NCBI RefSeq assembly: GCF_023155095.1
Contig: NZ_JAKNDA010000001.1
Coordinates: 372,001-436,000, forward strand
Reading direction: 5' to 3'
DNA length: 64,000 bases
DNA from: Idiomarina aminovorans
GTDB taxonomy: Bacteria; Pseudomonadota; Gammaproteobacteria; Enterobacterales; Alteromonadaceae
Made by a program: the position numbers and the translations under genes. Every line of letters begins with the position of its first letter. Position 1 is the stretch's first letter. This document shows positions 26,366 to 35,599 of the stretch, one piece after another. The notes under the pieces are model-generated. The model did no database searches. It saw only the letters and a program-made list of their open reading frames with translations, and was not told where the DNA came from.

Positions 26366-26709
26366 AAAATATCCAACACGGCTTCAGGTGGGCGACCAAT
26401 GGCGGCCTTATGGCCCCGAATGACAATGGGACGTTCAATCAACTTGGGATTATTCACCATAGCTGTAACCAATTCATCTTCATTGTTAATACCCGCCAGG
26501 CCTAGCTCTTTATAAATATCTTCTTTTTTACGCATAAGCTGGTCAGCGGAAAGACTCAGCTTTTCCAGAATGTCTTTGAGTTCGGCCGCGTTAGGCGGTG
26601 TTTTAAGGTATTCCACAATTTCTGGTTCTACGTTGTTTTGGTTCAGTAGTTCCAGAGTTTGTCTTGATTTTGAGCAACGCGGGTTATGATAAATTGTTAC
26701 TTGGCTCAT
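26362..26709 (-). CDS. arsC: Arsenate reductase (glutaredoxin-type) ArsC
   Basis: The start at 26709 gives MSQVTIYHNPRCSKSRQTLE, the family N-terminus, with catalytic C12; the longer frame upstream overlaps the divergent thioredoxin gene. The 115-residue protein follows the glutaredoxin-coupled ArsC family (IVEYLKTPPNAAELKDIL, then LIERPIVIRGHKAAIGRPPE). Such proteins, often called YfgD, reduce arsenate but many are of unknown physiological role. No ars operon (arsB, arsR) is nearby, so arsenic resistance is uncertain. Confidence 0.9.
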   Translation of the reverse strand: MSQVTIYHNPRCSKSRQTLELLNQNNVEPEIVEYLKTPPNAAELKDILEKLSLSADQLMRKKEDIYKELGLAGINNEDELVTAMVNNPKLIERPIVIRGHKAAIGRPPEAVLDIL

Positions 26710-26779
26710 AGGTATCGTACCTTGTAGTATCTGAGTATTAGGTGAATATATGCTAATAGTAACGTAATTGAGGTAAGGA

Positions 26780-27229
26780 ATGAAATTGAGAACACTGGTC
26801 TGCGCGGCTGCAGCTGTATTGATAACGGCTTGCTCACCAAAGCCTGACGTGGTTACTGATGCCAATAATGAGTTTCGCTGGGCGCAACTTGAAGGTAAAA
26901 CCGTTGTCGTAAATTACTTCGCGCAGTGGTGTGCTCCGTGTCTGCGGGAACTTCCGGAGCTCAATGAGTTTAACGCGCATAAGCCGGAAAACGTTGAGTT
27001 AATTGGGGTCAGCTTTGACCCAATGTCAAATAACGAGCTTGCCGAACTGAAGCAGCGTCACGGTATTGAATTTCAACTGGCCATGATGGATCCGGCACCG
27101 GCGTTTCCTTTCGAACGGCCTCAGGTGCTACCCGCGACTTACGTTATCAAGCCGGATGGTAGCGTCAAAGGACCCTTGATGGGTGAGCAGGACTTAGAAT
27201 CACTGGAAAACGCTGTTCAGTCACATTAA
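26780..27229 (+). CDS. TlpA-like thioredoxin lipoprotein
   Basis: A 149-residue protein beginning with a lipoprotein signal (KLRTLVCAAAAVLITAC, lipid on C18). The mature part is a TlpA/ResA-type thioredoxin with redox motif WCAPCLRE (C51 and C54), then ELIGVSFDPMS and the cis-proline loop LPATYVIKPDG. It should act in the periplasm, membrane-anchored, as a thiol reductant. Shine-Dalgarno AGGTAAGGA precedes the ATG. It overlaps the end of bepA by 9 bases, tail to tail. Confidence 0.9.
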   Translation: MKLRTLVCAAAAVLITACSPKPDVVTDANNEFRWAQLEGKTVVVNYFAQWCAPCLRELPELNEFNAHKPENVELIGVSFDPMSNNELAELKQRHGIEFQLAMMDPAPAFPFERPQVLPATYVIKPDGSVKGPLMGEQDLESLENAVQSH

Positions 27230-28672
27230 TGACTGAATTTGTTGTTCCATGTTTCGGATCTGATCGATACGGGCATTCAGACGCTTGTGGGTCAGGTCGT
27301 TATCAGTGTGATTATGCGCGGTATGCAACTGATCAATTGCAAGCTTAAAATTTCCTCGCAGCGCAAGCGCCTCAGCACGGGTCTCGTACAAAGCAGCCGG
27401 TTTCCCGCTGCGCTCATAAGCTTGTATCAGAAGGTCAAGTGCCAACGTATGGTCGGGATTTTGCAGCAAAAAGTCACGTAATAATTTTTCAGCAAGTGCG
27501 GTATCTCTGGCTCTGAGTGCAGCATTTGCAAAGTTCAGTGTAATGACCGGCTCTGTCGGCTGTTGAATATACTTACCGCGCAACCAATTTAAAACGGTTT
27601 CGTAGTTCTCTTGTGCAAGCAAAATATCGGTTTGAACGTCGATATAAAACGCATTGTTCGGGGAACGCTCCAGTAATGGTTGCATTAATTCATGGGCTAA
27701 GTCGATACGGTTGCTATCCAATGCTTGTATTGCCAGAGCATATTGTCCCGCTTGCTGATTAATGGCGTTAGGGCTTGAGCGCATCGATTCGAAATCGCTT
27801 TTTGTACTGTCACTACTATAACGCGCTTGAACCCGGGCCTTTGCTAAAGCAAAATCAAGGCTTGGTGGTACATCAACTGGCCTCATGTTTTCAGCGCGAG
27901 CTCTTGTATCAGCTATACGAGACTCCGGCAAAGGGTGCGTCATAAGCATTTCGGGTGGCTTACTCACGTATCGGTATTTTTCTGCCAGCCGACCAAAGAA
28001 ATCAGGGGCACCTCTGGGATCAAAACCCGCCGCCAGTAACACAGAAAGGCCAATACGATCGGCTTCCTGCTCGTACATACGGGTATAGTTAATCTGCGAC
28101 TGTCCGGCCATACCCATAGTGGTATACAGTCCGGCCATACCCGCTTCCGGGTTTGCCATACCGATGAGAATAGAGCCAATAATACCGGCAATTGTCATGG
28201 GCATACTGCGCTGTTGTTCCTGCATTCGCCGGACAATATGACGTTGAGTAATGTGTGCAACTTCGTGTCCCAGTACTGCCGCCAGTTCAGATTCAGTTCT
28301 GGCTTCATTGAGCAAGCCGGTATGCACACCAACATAGCCGCCCATAAAGGCAAAGGCATTTATTTCTTTATTGTTTATCCAAAAGAAGTTGAAGGGGTAA
28401 CGCACACCGCCGGTATTTCTGACCAAACGCTGACCCATACTGTTTAAATAGCTATCTAATACCGGATCGTAAATTATCGGAGCCTGAGAGCGAACCTGGC
28501 GCATATAAAAATCACCAACAACCTGTTCGCGTTCAATACTCATGAAAGCGGCGCCGGTGGTGCCTATTTCGGGTAAACGTTGACGATCCTGTGTAGCGCT
28601 CGTTGCAGCACTATAGCTCAATGTAAAGGTGAAGAGGCAAGCGATAAAAAAGTGTAGTTTTTTGGCGGACAT
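27221..28672 (-). CDS. bepA: Beta-barrel assembly-enhancing protease BepA (M48)
   Basis: A periplasmic metalloprotease and chaperone for outer membrane proteins such as LptD. The start 28672 (MSAKKLHFFIACLFTFTL) yields a signal peptide; an upstream start at 28723 adds 17 residues. The zinc motif HEVAH is at about 136-140, preceded by FAFMGGYVGVHTGLL; the downstream metal ligand is in YEQEADRIGL. The C-terminal half (from about 300) is a TPR array (NNAFYIDVQTDILLAQ, then NPDHTLALDLLIQAYERSGK). Length 483 is typical for YfgC/BepA. It is divergent from perM. Confidence 0.93.
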   Translation of the reverse strand: MSAKKLHFFIACLFTFTLSYSAATSATQDRQRLPEIGTTGAAFMSIEREQVVGDFYMRQVRSQAPIIYDPVLDSYLNSMGQRLVRNTGGVRYPFNFFWINNKEINAFAFMGGYVGVHTGLLNEARTESELAAVLGHEVAHITQRHIVRRMQEQQRSMPMTIAGIIGSILIGMANPEAGMAGLYTTMGMAGQSQINYTRMYEQEADRIGLSVLLAAGFDPRGAPDFFGRLAEKYRYVSKPPEMLMTHPLPESRIADTRARAENMRPVDVPPSLDFALAKARVQARYSSDSTKSDFESMRSSPNAINQQAGQYALAIQALDSNRIDLAHELMQPLLERSPNNAFYIDVQTDILLAQENYETVLNWLRGKYIQQPTEPVITLNFANAALRARDTALAEKLLRDFLLQNPDHTLALDLLIQAYERSGKPAALYETRAEALALRGNFKLAIDQLHTAHNHTDNDLTHKRLNARIDQIRNMEQQIQSLM

Positions 28673-28817
28673 CAATGACTCGCAGGCTAAATGAAACAGA
28701 GTTAATCTTCTTTTAAGAACCAAATTTTAATCTTTAGTTCCTTTTTACTCTATGGGGTTATGGAAAGATTGCAAGGACTGATATTATCGACCTAACGAAG
28801 ATAAAGAGATTACGGCT

Positions 28818-29897
28818 ATGTGGGAATACATTCAACAGTGGTACCGACGGAAATTTGCAGACCCCAATGCAGTAACCTTATTTCTGTTATTGGCATTTAC
28901 TGTACTTGTTATTGCAGTTTTTGGCGGTTTAATCGTGCCATTATTAATCGCTATTTCTTTAGCGTACTTGTTAGATTGGCCGGTTATTCGGTTAATGCAA
29001 ATAGGCTTGTCCCGGCTTAGCGCCACGGTTATCACGTTTTCTCTATTTCTGGCGTTAATGATCATCGGTTTACTGACTCTGGTTCCGGTCATTTGGCAGC
29101 AAAGCACAACGCTGATACAAGAAATGCCGGATATGGTTACCAACTTACAAATTTGGTTGCATAAATTACCTGAAATGTTCCCGACCATTGTTGATGACAA
29201 CCAAATTAACGAATTTACCCAGGAAATGAAAAGGCGGGTGGTCGGTTTGGGGGAAAACCTATTAACGGTTTCCTTAACCTCTATCGTTAATGTTATGGCA
29301 ATGCTGGTGTATTTAATTGTGGTGCCGTTATTGATCTTCTTTATGCTAAAAGATCGCGATGTCTTAGTCGCTCATTTTAGCCGATTGCTGCCTTCAAACC
29401 GCCAGTTAATTTCGCAGGTAGGCCAGGAAATGAACCTGCAGATTATGAATTACATTCGTGGGAAAGCCATTGAGGTGGTTGTGGTAGCGGTAGTGACTTT
29501 TGTCACCTTCAGTCTGTTCGATTTGCGCTATACTGCGCTGTTGTCCATTTTGGTTGGATTATCGGTTTTGATTCCTTACATAGGAGCGGCGGTAGTAACC
29601 ATACCTGTTGTTCTGGTGGCTTTATTCCAGTTTGGCCCAACAGCGCCTTTTGTCTGGGTGACGGTTACTTATTTGGTTATTCAGGCTTTAGACGGAAACC
29701 TGCTGGTGCCTTTGTTATTTTCAGAAGCGATTAGTTTAAACCCCGTTTACATCATTGCTGCGGTATTAATCTTTGGTGGTATATGGGGTTTCTGGGGGGT
29801 GTTTTTTGCCATTCCGCTGGCGAGTCTGGTGAAAGCGGTATTAACCGCCTGGGACACTGGTACGAGTGATAATAAGGAAGAGCAAACACCGCAATAA
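28818..29897 (+). CDS. perM: AI-2E family transporter PerM
   Basis: A 359-residue inner membrane protein of the PerM/AI-2 exporter family with about eight membrane segments. The N-terminus has FLLLAFTVLVIAVFGGLIVP and LAYLLDWPVIRLM; the conserved LIFFMLKDRD, then LRYTALLSILVGLSVLIPYIG and VIQALDGNLLVPLLFSEAI, are family landmarks. It lies divergent from bepA and convergent with bcp, an arrangement also seen in E. coli. The stop codon falls in the loop of a strong hairpin (29881-29910). Confidence 0.93.
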   Translation: MWEYIQQWYRRKFADPNAVTLFLLLAFTVLVIAVFGGLIVPLLIAISLAYLLDWPVIRLMQIGLSRLSATVITFSLFLALMIIGLLTLVPVIWQQSTTLIQEMPDMVTNLQIWLHKLPEMFPTIVDDNQINEFTQEMKRRVVGLGENLLTVSLTSIVNVMAMLVYLIVVPLLIFFMLKDRDVLVAHFSRLLPSNRQLISQVGQEMNLQIMNYIRGKAIEVVVVAVVTFVTFSLFDLRYTALLSILVGLSVLIPYIGAAVVTIPVVLVALFQFGPTAPFVWVTVTYLVIQALDGNLLVPLLFSEAISLNPVYIIAAVLIFGGIWGFWGVFFAIPLASLVKAVLTAWDTGTSDNKEEQTPQ

Positions 29898-29910
29898 TGC
29901 GGTGTTTGCT
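29881..29910. terminator. Perfect 13-bp bidirectional hairpin between perM and bcp
   Basis: AGCAAACACCGCA / TGCGGTGTTTGCT is a perfect inverted repeat with a four-base loop ATAA. The perM stop codon TAA (29895-29897) is the loop itself, and bcp ends 6 bases beyond. Symmetry suggests it stops transcription from both sides, although a classical T run is short (TTT). Confidence 0.75.
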
Positions 29911-29915
29911 GAGGT

Positions 29916-30386
29916 TTAAGCTTGTTTAAGGTGATCCAATACAACCTCGTGGTGTTCTTTGGTTTTGAATTTATCGAACACCTTTGAAACGGTTCCGTCC
30001 TGTTCAACTAAAAAACTAATGCGATGGATGCCGTCATATTCTTTACCCATAAACTTTTTCAGACCCCAAACCCCAAACGCTTCAGCAACTTTGTGGTCTT
30101 CGTCACTGAGCAGAGTAAAGTTGAGCTCATCTCTGTCAGTAAATTTAGCTAACCGCTTAGGCGCATCCGGGCTTATACCAACGGATACTACATTGCAGTC
30201 TTCCAGCTGCTTACGACTGTCACGTAAGTTCTGTGCCTGCACCGTACAGCCGGGAGTCATGGCTTTGGGGTAGAAGTAGACCAGTACGCGATGTTCTTTC
30301 AGCAGCTCCGATAATGCCACTGAGTTCCCGTGAGCGTCGGGTAACGTAAAGTCAGGTGCTTTATCACCCTGTTGTAATGTCTGCAT
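29916..30386 (-). CDS. bcp: Thioredoxin-dependent peroxiredoxin Bcp
   Basis: A 156-residue atypical peroxiredoxin that reduces H2O2 and organic peroxides. Start 30386 (MQTLQQGDKAPDFTLPD) is preceded by AGGAGA; a longer frame lacks homology. The peroxidatic cysteine is C47 in YPKAMTPGCTVQAQNLRD. The position of E. coli's second cysteine (five residues on) is glutamine here, while C64 (LEDCNVV) remains, so resolution may use C64 or another thiol. PKRLAKFTDRDELNF and GIHRISFLVEQDG are conserved. It is divergent from dapA. Confidence 0.95.
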   Translation of the reverse strand: MQTLQQGDKAPDFTLPDAHGNSVALSELLKEHRVLVYFYPKAMTPGCTVQAQNLRDSRKQLEDCNVVSVGISPDAPKRLAKFTDRDELNFTLLSDEDHKVAEAFGVWGLKKFMGKEYDGIHRISFLVEQDGTVSKVFDKFKTKEHHEVVLDHLKQA

Positions 30387-30563
30387 TGTATTCTCCTGCA
30401 ACTGAGTTAACTGTGCCAACATCATAGCGGACACAGAGCGTATTGGAAAATGTGATAGCGACAAAAGTTTGCGGAACCTTCTGGCTAAGTTAGGTTCCTA
30501 CCACTTGTGTTTAGTCGGGGCTGGCATTACCATTAGAGCCCCAGTTTAGGACTTGGAGATTGT

Positions 30564-31454
30564 ATGCTTAAGGGCAGTATTGTCGCTCTAGTTACCCCTT
30601 TTACAAAACATGGCAATGTCGATTACAGTGAACTTGAGTTTCTGGTAAACCGGCATTGTGAAGCGGGTACAGACGCTATTGTAGCGGTTGGCACAACAGG
30701 GGAGTCAACAACCTTAACGCATGAAGAACACATTGATGTCGTTAATGCGATGGTCGAGTTGAGCGCAGGACGCATTGATGTTCTTGCTGGCAATGGCTCA
30801 AATTCAACCAGCGAAGCGGTGCAGCTTACTGAGAAAATGAATCAGGCTGGTGTTAGCGGCTTTTTGAATGTGACGCCTTACTATAATAAACCCTCTTTAG
30901 CGGGTCTTATTGCTCATTATCAGGCTTGCGCAGATGTCACTGATAAACCTCAAATTCTGTATAATGTTCCGGGTCGCACCGGTCTTGATATGACGCCGGA
31001 AATGATAGAGCAGCTCGCAAAAATTGATAACATTATTGGTATTAAAGAAGCGACCGGCGATGTAAGCCGTGTGCAAGAGCTAAAAAAACGCTGTGGTGAT
31101 GACTTTATTCTGTTAAGCGGTGATGACCTGACAGCGCGCGAATTTATGTTGGCTGGTGGTCATGGGGTTATCAGTGTAACGGCTAATATTGTACCTGCCA
31201 AAATAAAAGCAATGGTAACGGCTGCGGTTGCGAGCGACACCGCTCATGCGAACCAATTAGATGCCGAACTTGAGCCTTTGCATAATATGCTATTTGTTGA
31301 ATCTAACCCAATTCCGGTTAAATGGTCTTTAGCCTTGATGGGCTGGGTTAGTGCAAACTATCGTCTGCCACTGACACCTCCGGAAGAAAAAAATCAGCAA
31401 TTGATTGAGTCAGTATTGCAGCAAGAAAACCTATTAAATATTCAGGAGTCGTAA
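30564..31454 (+). CDS. dapA: 4-hydroxy-tetrahydrodipicolinate synthase
   Basis: DapA condenses pyruvate and aspartate semialdehyde, the first step towards lysine and diaminopimelate. The 296-residue TIM-barrel has GSIVALVTPFTKHGNVD at the start, VAVGTTGESTTL (substrate threonines), YYNKPSLAGL, NVPGRTGLDM with the catalytic tyrosine region, and the Schiff-base lysine in IIGIKEATGD. It starts after a TTGGAGATT and its stop overlaps the bamC start (TAATG), a classic dapA-bamC operon followed by purC. Confidence 0.97.
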   Translation: MLKGSIVALVTPFTKHGNVDYSELEFLVNRHCEAGTDAIVAVGTTGESTTLTHEEHIDVVNAMVELSAGRIDVLAGNGSNSTSEAVQLTEKMNQAGVSGFLNVTPYYNKPSLAGLIAHYQACADVTDKPQILYNVPGRTGLDMTPEMIEQLAKIDNIIGIKEATGDVSRVQELKKRCGDDFILLSGDDLTAREFMLAGGHGVISVTANIVPAKIKAMVTAAVASDTAHANQLDAELEPLHNMLFVESNPIPVKWSLALMGWVSANYRLPLTPPEEKNQQLIESVLQQENLLNIQES

Positions 31455-32542
31455 TGAAATTGTCTCGCCTTGCGTGGATGGGCGTAGCTGCCGTAGTCGT
31501 AACAGGTTGTTCGTCGGTAGAAAAAGAACGTGCGAGCGGAGGGTTTGAATATATCAATATTCAGCCTACTGCGACGCTGAATATTCCTGAAGATTTGGAA
31601 GATGCGAAAACGGGCGATCAATACCGAATTCCTGATACCCAAATTTCTCCGGCGCCAATCGGACAAAGAGTGAATATTACTGCACCTCAGCAAGTTCGTC
31701 CTATTGGACTGGGTAGCCGAGTTTTAGAGACAGAAACAGAAACCCGGGTTTACTTTGATATTGTTGATGGCATGGGAGACTCAGTCACTGAGTTTGTCAG
31801 TCAGGCGGCCAAAGATGTTTTAGAACGCCGTAATATTAACTGGGACGAAGTGGGTGAAAATCGCTGGCTTACTGAGCCGATGGCTGTGCAGCAGGGTATT
31901 GACGGAGAGGGCGGTTTTCTTGGCTTTGGCGGAGAGAGCGATAAAATTCGTGAAAGAACGTTCCGTTACGAGGTGACTCAGGAAACCGAAAATCATCAAC
32001 GTAGTACGGCCTTGCGTGTCAATGTAAATGACTTTACTCAGGTTATTGACGGCGAACAGAAAAAAGTAGCACCACTGGTTGTTCGTAATCTGGAAACTGA
32101 CTTGCTTAACGCGGTTATTTCCGAAGTCAACCGTAAGCAGCAGTTAGCCGTTGTTCGCGAAAAAGCGGAAGGAATTGATACACGCCTGTCAAAAACAACC
32201 GAAGGGCATTCTGTTTTAATCGTTGAAGACGATTTTGAGCAAGCGTGGCCGTTGGTTAACCTTGCTTTAGAAGATATTGGATTTGAGGTTGAAGATTTAA
32301 ACCGTGAAGCCGGAACGTATTTTGTCGAGTACAGCCAACCTGGCAGCGGCTTCTTGTTCATTGGCGGTGATGACTATGAAGCGCTTGGTATTGCCGAGGG
32401 TGAGTATGAATTCCGCTTATTGGAAGACGGCCAGAATACATCGGTAACCGTTTATCAGGATGATGAAGTTGTTTCAGACGAGTGGGTCAATCAAGTGTTT
32501 GAAGCCTTTAAAAACGCTGTTAAACAGCAAAGCCAACTTTAA
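31454..32542 (+). CDS. bamC: Outer membrane assembly lipoprotein BamC
   Basis: A 362-residue lipoprotein subunit of the BAM complex that inserts outer membrane proteins. Signal MKLSRLAWMGVAAVVVTGC gives a lipid on C19. The flexible N-terminal part (FEYINIQPTATLNIPEDL, YRIPDTQISP) that binds BamD is followed by two helix-grip domains (VYFDIVDGMGDSVTEFVSQA, then SVLIVEDDFEQAWPLVNLAL). Coupled to dapA and followed by purC, as in E. coli (dapA-bamC-purC). Confidence 0.95.
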   Translation: MKLSRLAWMGVAAVVVTGCSSVEKERASGGFEYINIQPTATLNIPEDLEDAKTGDQYRIPDTQISPAPIGQRVNITAPQQVRPIGLGSRVLETETETRVYFDIVDGMGDSVTEFVSQAAKDVLERRNINWDEVGENRWLTEPMAVQQGIDGEGGFLGFGGESDKIRERTFRYEVTQETENHQRSTALRVNVNDFTQVIDGEQKKVAPLVVRNLETDLLNAVISEVNRKQQLAVVREKAEGIDTRLSKTTEGHSVLIVEDDFEQAWPLVNLALEDIGFEVEDLNREAGTYFVEYSQPGSGFLFIGGDDYEALGIAEGEYEFRLLEDGQNTSVTVYQDDEVVSDEWVNQVFEAFKNAVKQQSQL

Positions 32543-32565
32543 CTTAAGTGCGAGTGGAAAGATTC

Positions 32566-33279
32566 ATGGAAAAACGCAGTGAACTGTATCGGGGCAAAGC
32601 AAAGACGGTCTACCATACTGACGACCCTAACCGTCTGATTCTGGAGTTTCGCAATGACACTTCAGCGTTTGATGGTGAAAAAGTTGAACAGCTTGATGAT
32701 AAAGGCATGGTCAACAATAAATTTAACCATTTTATTATGGCAAAGCTGGAACAAGCGGGTATTCCGACACAGCTGGATGAGCGCTTAAGTGATACCGAAT
32801 CTTTAGTTAAAAAACTGAATATGATTCCGGTTGAGTGTGTTATTCGTAATGTTGCCGCGGGTTCTCTGGTAAAACGCTTAGGGGTTGATGAGGGTAAAAC
32901 GCTTAACCCGCCGACATTCGAGTTCTTTTTGAAAAATGATGCTTTGCATGACCCTATGGTGAATGATTATCACATTCAGGCTTTTGAGTGGGCAACTGCA
33001 GTACAAATTGAGAAGATGAAAGAGCTGACCTTTAAAGTCAACGAGGTTTTAAAAGCTCTGTTTGCTGATGCGGGTTTGCTGTTAGTGGATTATAAGCTGG
33101 AATTCGGTGTGTTTGACGGCGAAGTCATGCTGGGTGATGAATTCACACCGGACGGTTGTCGTCTCTGGGATGCTAAAACCCGCGAAAAACTGGACAAAGA
33201 TCGCTTTCGTCAAGGCTTAGGCGGTGTTGTCGAGGCTTATCGTGAGGTCGCTGAGCGTCTGGGCGTGCAACTGGACTAA
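32566..33279 (+). CDS. purC: Phosphoribosylaminoimidazole-succinocarboxamide synthase
   Basis: PurC joins CAIR and aspartate with ATP in purine synthesis. The start 32566 ([20 protein letters not shown]) matches family members; an ATG 18 bases upstream is alternative. The 237-residue SAICAR synthetase has the two signature motifs VIPVECV-like ([16 protein letters not shown]) and [16 protein letters not shown]. It is the third gene after dapA and bamC and overlaps the convergent DUF2897 gene by 4 bases. Confidence 0.97.
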   Translation: MEKRSELYRGKAKTVYHTDDPNRLILEFRNDTSAFDGEKVEQLDDKGMVNNKFNHFIMAKLEQAGIPTQLDERLSDTESLVKKLNMIPVECVIRNVAAGSLVKRLGVDEGKTLNPPTFEFFLKNDALHDPMVNDYHIQAFEWATAVQIEKMKELTFKVNEVLKALFADAGLLLVDYKLEFGVFDGEVMLGDEFTPDGCRLWDAKTREKLDKDRFRQGLGGVVEAYREVAERLGVQLD

Positions 33280-33434
33280 TCTTTAGTTTCCGTATTCTGG
33301 TCGGAGTCGTCTTTAGTTTTAGGCGACTCTGCGTCGGGCCATTTAAGTTTAGCCGTATACTTTAGCACCATGACATTACTGATAACGACTCCAAGCACTA
33401 ATGCTATCAGTAACCACACCAGATATTCGTTCAT
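33276..33434 (-). CDS. DUF2897 small membrane protein
   Basis: A 52-residue protein with one N-terminal membrane helix ([20 protein letters not shown]) followed by a polar tail ([16 protein letters not shown]). This is the layout of the DUF2897 family in gammaproteobacteria. The ATG overlaps the stop of the upstream peptidase (ATGA) and its stop overlaps the purC stop. Its last third includes the repeat GAGTCG/CGACTC, which may help end transcription. Function unknown. Confidence 0.78.
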   Translation of the reverse strand: MNEYLVWLLIALVLGVVISNVMVLKYTAKLKWPDAESPKTKDDSDQNTETKD

Positions 33435-34114
33435 CCGTCATCCTCCGTAATTGTATCGATGTACTGATTTTTTATCTGTACCAGATTATCCAGAATAATA
33501 GGTTTGCCCTCTATCGCTATAGCATTGATGGTTTCGGCCAGTAGTTCCAGGCTGAGTTGTTGATGACATTTTTGCGACACCGGACGATAGCTTAAATGCC
33601 AGGGTTCCCGGGCAACGCCACCCTGATAGCGGGCATAAGGAAAAAAGAAACCATACTCATGTACATGTTGCGTTAACCATTGCCAGAGCTTGTGGCAAGG
33701 GCCATCTGCATCAGTATATTCGGCAGGCACTAAACGTAATTTACGTTCACTATGTTGAAACGGGCGAGGGTCATAAATATCGAGGTCGCTCCCCCAATGG
33801 TGACGACTGCTGCCGGGTAACGCAGACCAATGCAAAATAGCGTGCATTTTCTCGGTATCGTTTAAGGCAGAGGCGTCCAGTTGCTCGCCGTGTTGAGACA
33901 ACAGAGGCAACTTACCCCGCCATTTCCGGTTCCAGATAGATAACTGCCTGTCCAGAGCGCGAAAACCGCTGGCAATAGCAAGCTCAAGGCCGTTAGCTGC
34001 CGCTGCTTTTTGCATAGCAAGATAACCTTCAGCGGCACCAGCATGAAGTTTATGCCCGTCTACCGCAGTTAAGTGTTTTTCACTGGCGCCGGTAAGTTCG
34101 GTATTACTTAACAT
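33431..34114 (-). CDS. M15 (VanY-like) D-alanyl-D-alanine carboxypeptidase
   Basis: A 227-residue zinc peptidase of the M15 / VanY family, trimming peptidoglycan stem peptides. The zinc signature [14 protein letters not shown] contains the HxxxxxxD pair and the third ligand is in [29 protein letters not shown] is the conserved region before the active site. There is no signal peptide, so it would act in the cytoplasm, like related recycling enzymes, or the start is mis-assigned. It overlaps dapE by 7 bases and the DUF2897 gene by 4. Confidence 0.88.
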   Translation of the reverse strand: MLSNTELTGASEKHLTAVDGHKLHAGAAEGYLAMQKAAAANGLELAIASGFRALDRQLSIWNRKWRGKLPLLSQHGEQLDASALNDTEKMHAILHWSALPGSSRHHWGSDLDIYDPRPFQHSERKLRLVPAEYTDADGPCHKLWQWLTQHVHEYGFFFPYARYQGGVAREPWHLSYRPVSQKCHQQLSLELLAETINAIAIEGKPIILDNLVQIKNQYIDTITEDDG

Positions 34115-35238
34115 AGTAATTTTTCCATACAGCGGTAATAAACGCCGCTGAGCTTATCCAGATCAGTGGCTTTGACGCATTCATTCACTTTATGAATGGT
34201 TGCATTTACGGGACCCAGCTCAATCACCTGAGCGCCGGTTGGTGCGATAAAACGGCCATCAGAAGTTCCACCCGCAGTGGAGAGGGTGGTAGAAAATCCA
34301 CATTCATGCTCAATGGCAGACTGAACCGCTTCGACTAATGGGCCTGACTCTGTCAAAAAAGGCGGTCCGTTGAGCTTCCATTGCAAGCTGTATTTTAGCG
34401 AGTGCTTATTGAGTATGGCCTCAACTCGCTGTTTAATTTTTTCAGCCGTCAGCTCGGTGGAGAAGCGAAAGTTAAACTGGGTGTTAATACGTCCGGGAAT
34501 GACATTTCCCGCACCGGTACCGGCCTGAATGTTTGACACCTGAAATGTCGTTGGCGGGAAACTGGCATTGCCTTTGTCCCACTTTTCTTTAATTAAGTCG
34601 CTGAGTGCCGGTGCAAGATCGTGAACCGGATTCTTTGCCAGGTGAGGGTATGCAACATGACCCTGTATACCTAACACGGTTAGGTCTCCGGTGAGACTGC
34701 CTCTGCGCCCATTTTTTACAATATCACCAAGAGTCTCAGTACTTGAGGGCTCGCCGACAATACACCAGTCGATGTTTTCGTTGCGTTGTTGAAGTGTTTC
34801 TATGACACGTTTGGTGCCATTGATAAAAGGACCTTCTTCGTCACTGGTGATCAGAAAACCTATATCAGCATCCACATCCGGGTAGTCTTTAATGAAGCGC
34901 TCGGTAGCCGTTATCATAGCCGCTAAACTACCTTTCATATCAGCGGCTCCGCGACCATATAAATAGCCTTCGTGAAGCGTTGGCTGAAAAGGAGGAAACT
35001 GCCAGTCATTCACATCGCCGGGCGGAACCACGTCGGTATGACCGGCAAAGCAAAACAATTTACGACCTTGCCCGCGACGAGCCCAAAGGTTCGTTGTATC
35101 ATCAAAGATTAGAGACTCAAGGTCGAATCCCAGCGCCGCAAGACGTTCACCAATAAGTCGCTGGCAGCCTTCGTCTTCCGGTGTAATTGACGGGCGGGAA
35201 ATAAGTTCATGGGCAAGTTGCAGTGTTTCAGAGCTCAT
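34108..35238 (-). CDS. dapE: Succinyl-diaminopimelate desuccinylase
   Basis: DapE hydrolyses N-succinyl-LL-diaminopimelate in the lysine/peptidoglycan pathway; it uses two zinc ions (M20 family). The 376-residue protein has [13 protein letters not shown] (ligand histidine and aspartate), [27 protein letters not shown] (catalytic glutamate) and the late [12 protein letters not shown]. Length matches E. coli. It overlaps an ArsC-like gene (ATGA) upstream and the VanY-like gene downstream. Confidence 0.97.
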   Translation of the reverse strand: MSSETLQLAHELISRPSITPEDEGCQRLIGERLAALGFDLESLIFDDTTNLWARRGQGRKLFCFAGHTDVVPPGDVNDWQFPPFQPTLHEGYLYGRGAADMKGSLAAMITATERFIKDYPDVDADIGFLITSDEEGPFINGTKRVIETLQQRNENIDWCIVGEPSSTETLGDIVKNGRRGSLTGDLTVLGIQGHVAYPHLAKNPVHDLAPALSDLIKEKWDKGNASFPPTTFQVSNIQAGTGAGNVIPGRINTQFNFRFSTELTAEKIKQRVEAILNKHSLKYSLQWKLNGPPFLTESGPLVEAVQSAIEHECGFSTTLSTAGGTSDGRFIAPTGAQVIELGPVNATIHKVNECVKATDLDKLSGVYYRCMEKLLC

Positions 35239-35579
35239 AAGTAGCGTTCGCTCCAGAGTTTTTCGTTAAAGCCACAATAAATGTTCTGGCCGGTCTCAAC
35301 CAATGGGCGCTTAAACAGAGTCGGCTGCTCGGCAATTAACGCGGCAATGGCATCGCGATTATCCACAGACTTTTGTTCGTCGGACAGATTCCGCCAACTG
35401 GTGCTGCGTTTATTTAACAATGACTCAGCAGGAAGCTGCTTCAACCAGCCAGTCACCGTTTCTTTTTGCAGTGGCTGTTGTCTAACATCGATAAACTCAT
35501 AAGAAAGTCCGTTGTTATCCAGCCATTTAAGTGATTTTTTTACAGTGTCGCAGTTTTTTATGCCATAAACGCGCAACAT
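35235..35579 (-). CDS. yffB: ArsC/Spx-family protein YffB
   Basis: A 114-residue thioredoxin-fold protein of the ArsC/Spx group. It opens with [19 protein letters not shown], a single active cysteine (C9) as in YffB, and continues with [15 protein letters not shown] and [12 protein letters not shown]. Homologues bind glutathione but lack shown arsenate reductase activity. The stop overlaps the dapE start, matching the yffB-dapE order of E. coli. Confidence 0.92.
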   Translation of the reverse strand: MLRVYGIKNCDTVKKSLKWLDNNGLSYEFIDVRQQPLQKETVTGWLKQLPAESLLNKRSTSWRNLSDEQKSVDNRDAIAALIAEQPTLFKRPLVETGQNIYCGFNEKLWSERYL

Positions 35580-35599
35580 AGGTACAGCTCCTGTCGAGG

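Noticed and set aside
26710-26865. Longer frame in front of arsC
   Set aside because: It runs antisense through the start of the TlpA-like gene; the ArsC family begins at MSQVTIYHNPRC.
33304-33329. GAGTCG/CGACTC repeat as a stand-alone terminator
   Set aside because: Only six base pairs, a long loop and no T run; lies within the DUF2897 coding region.
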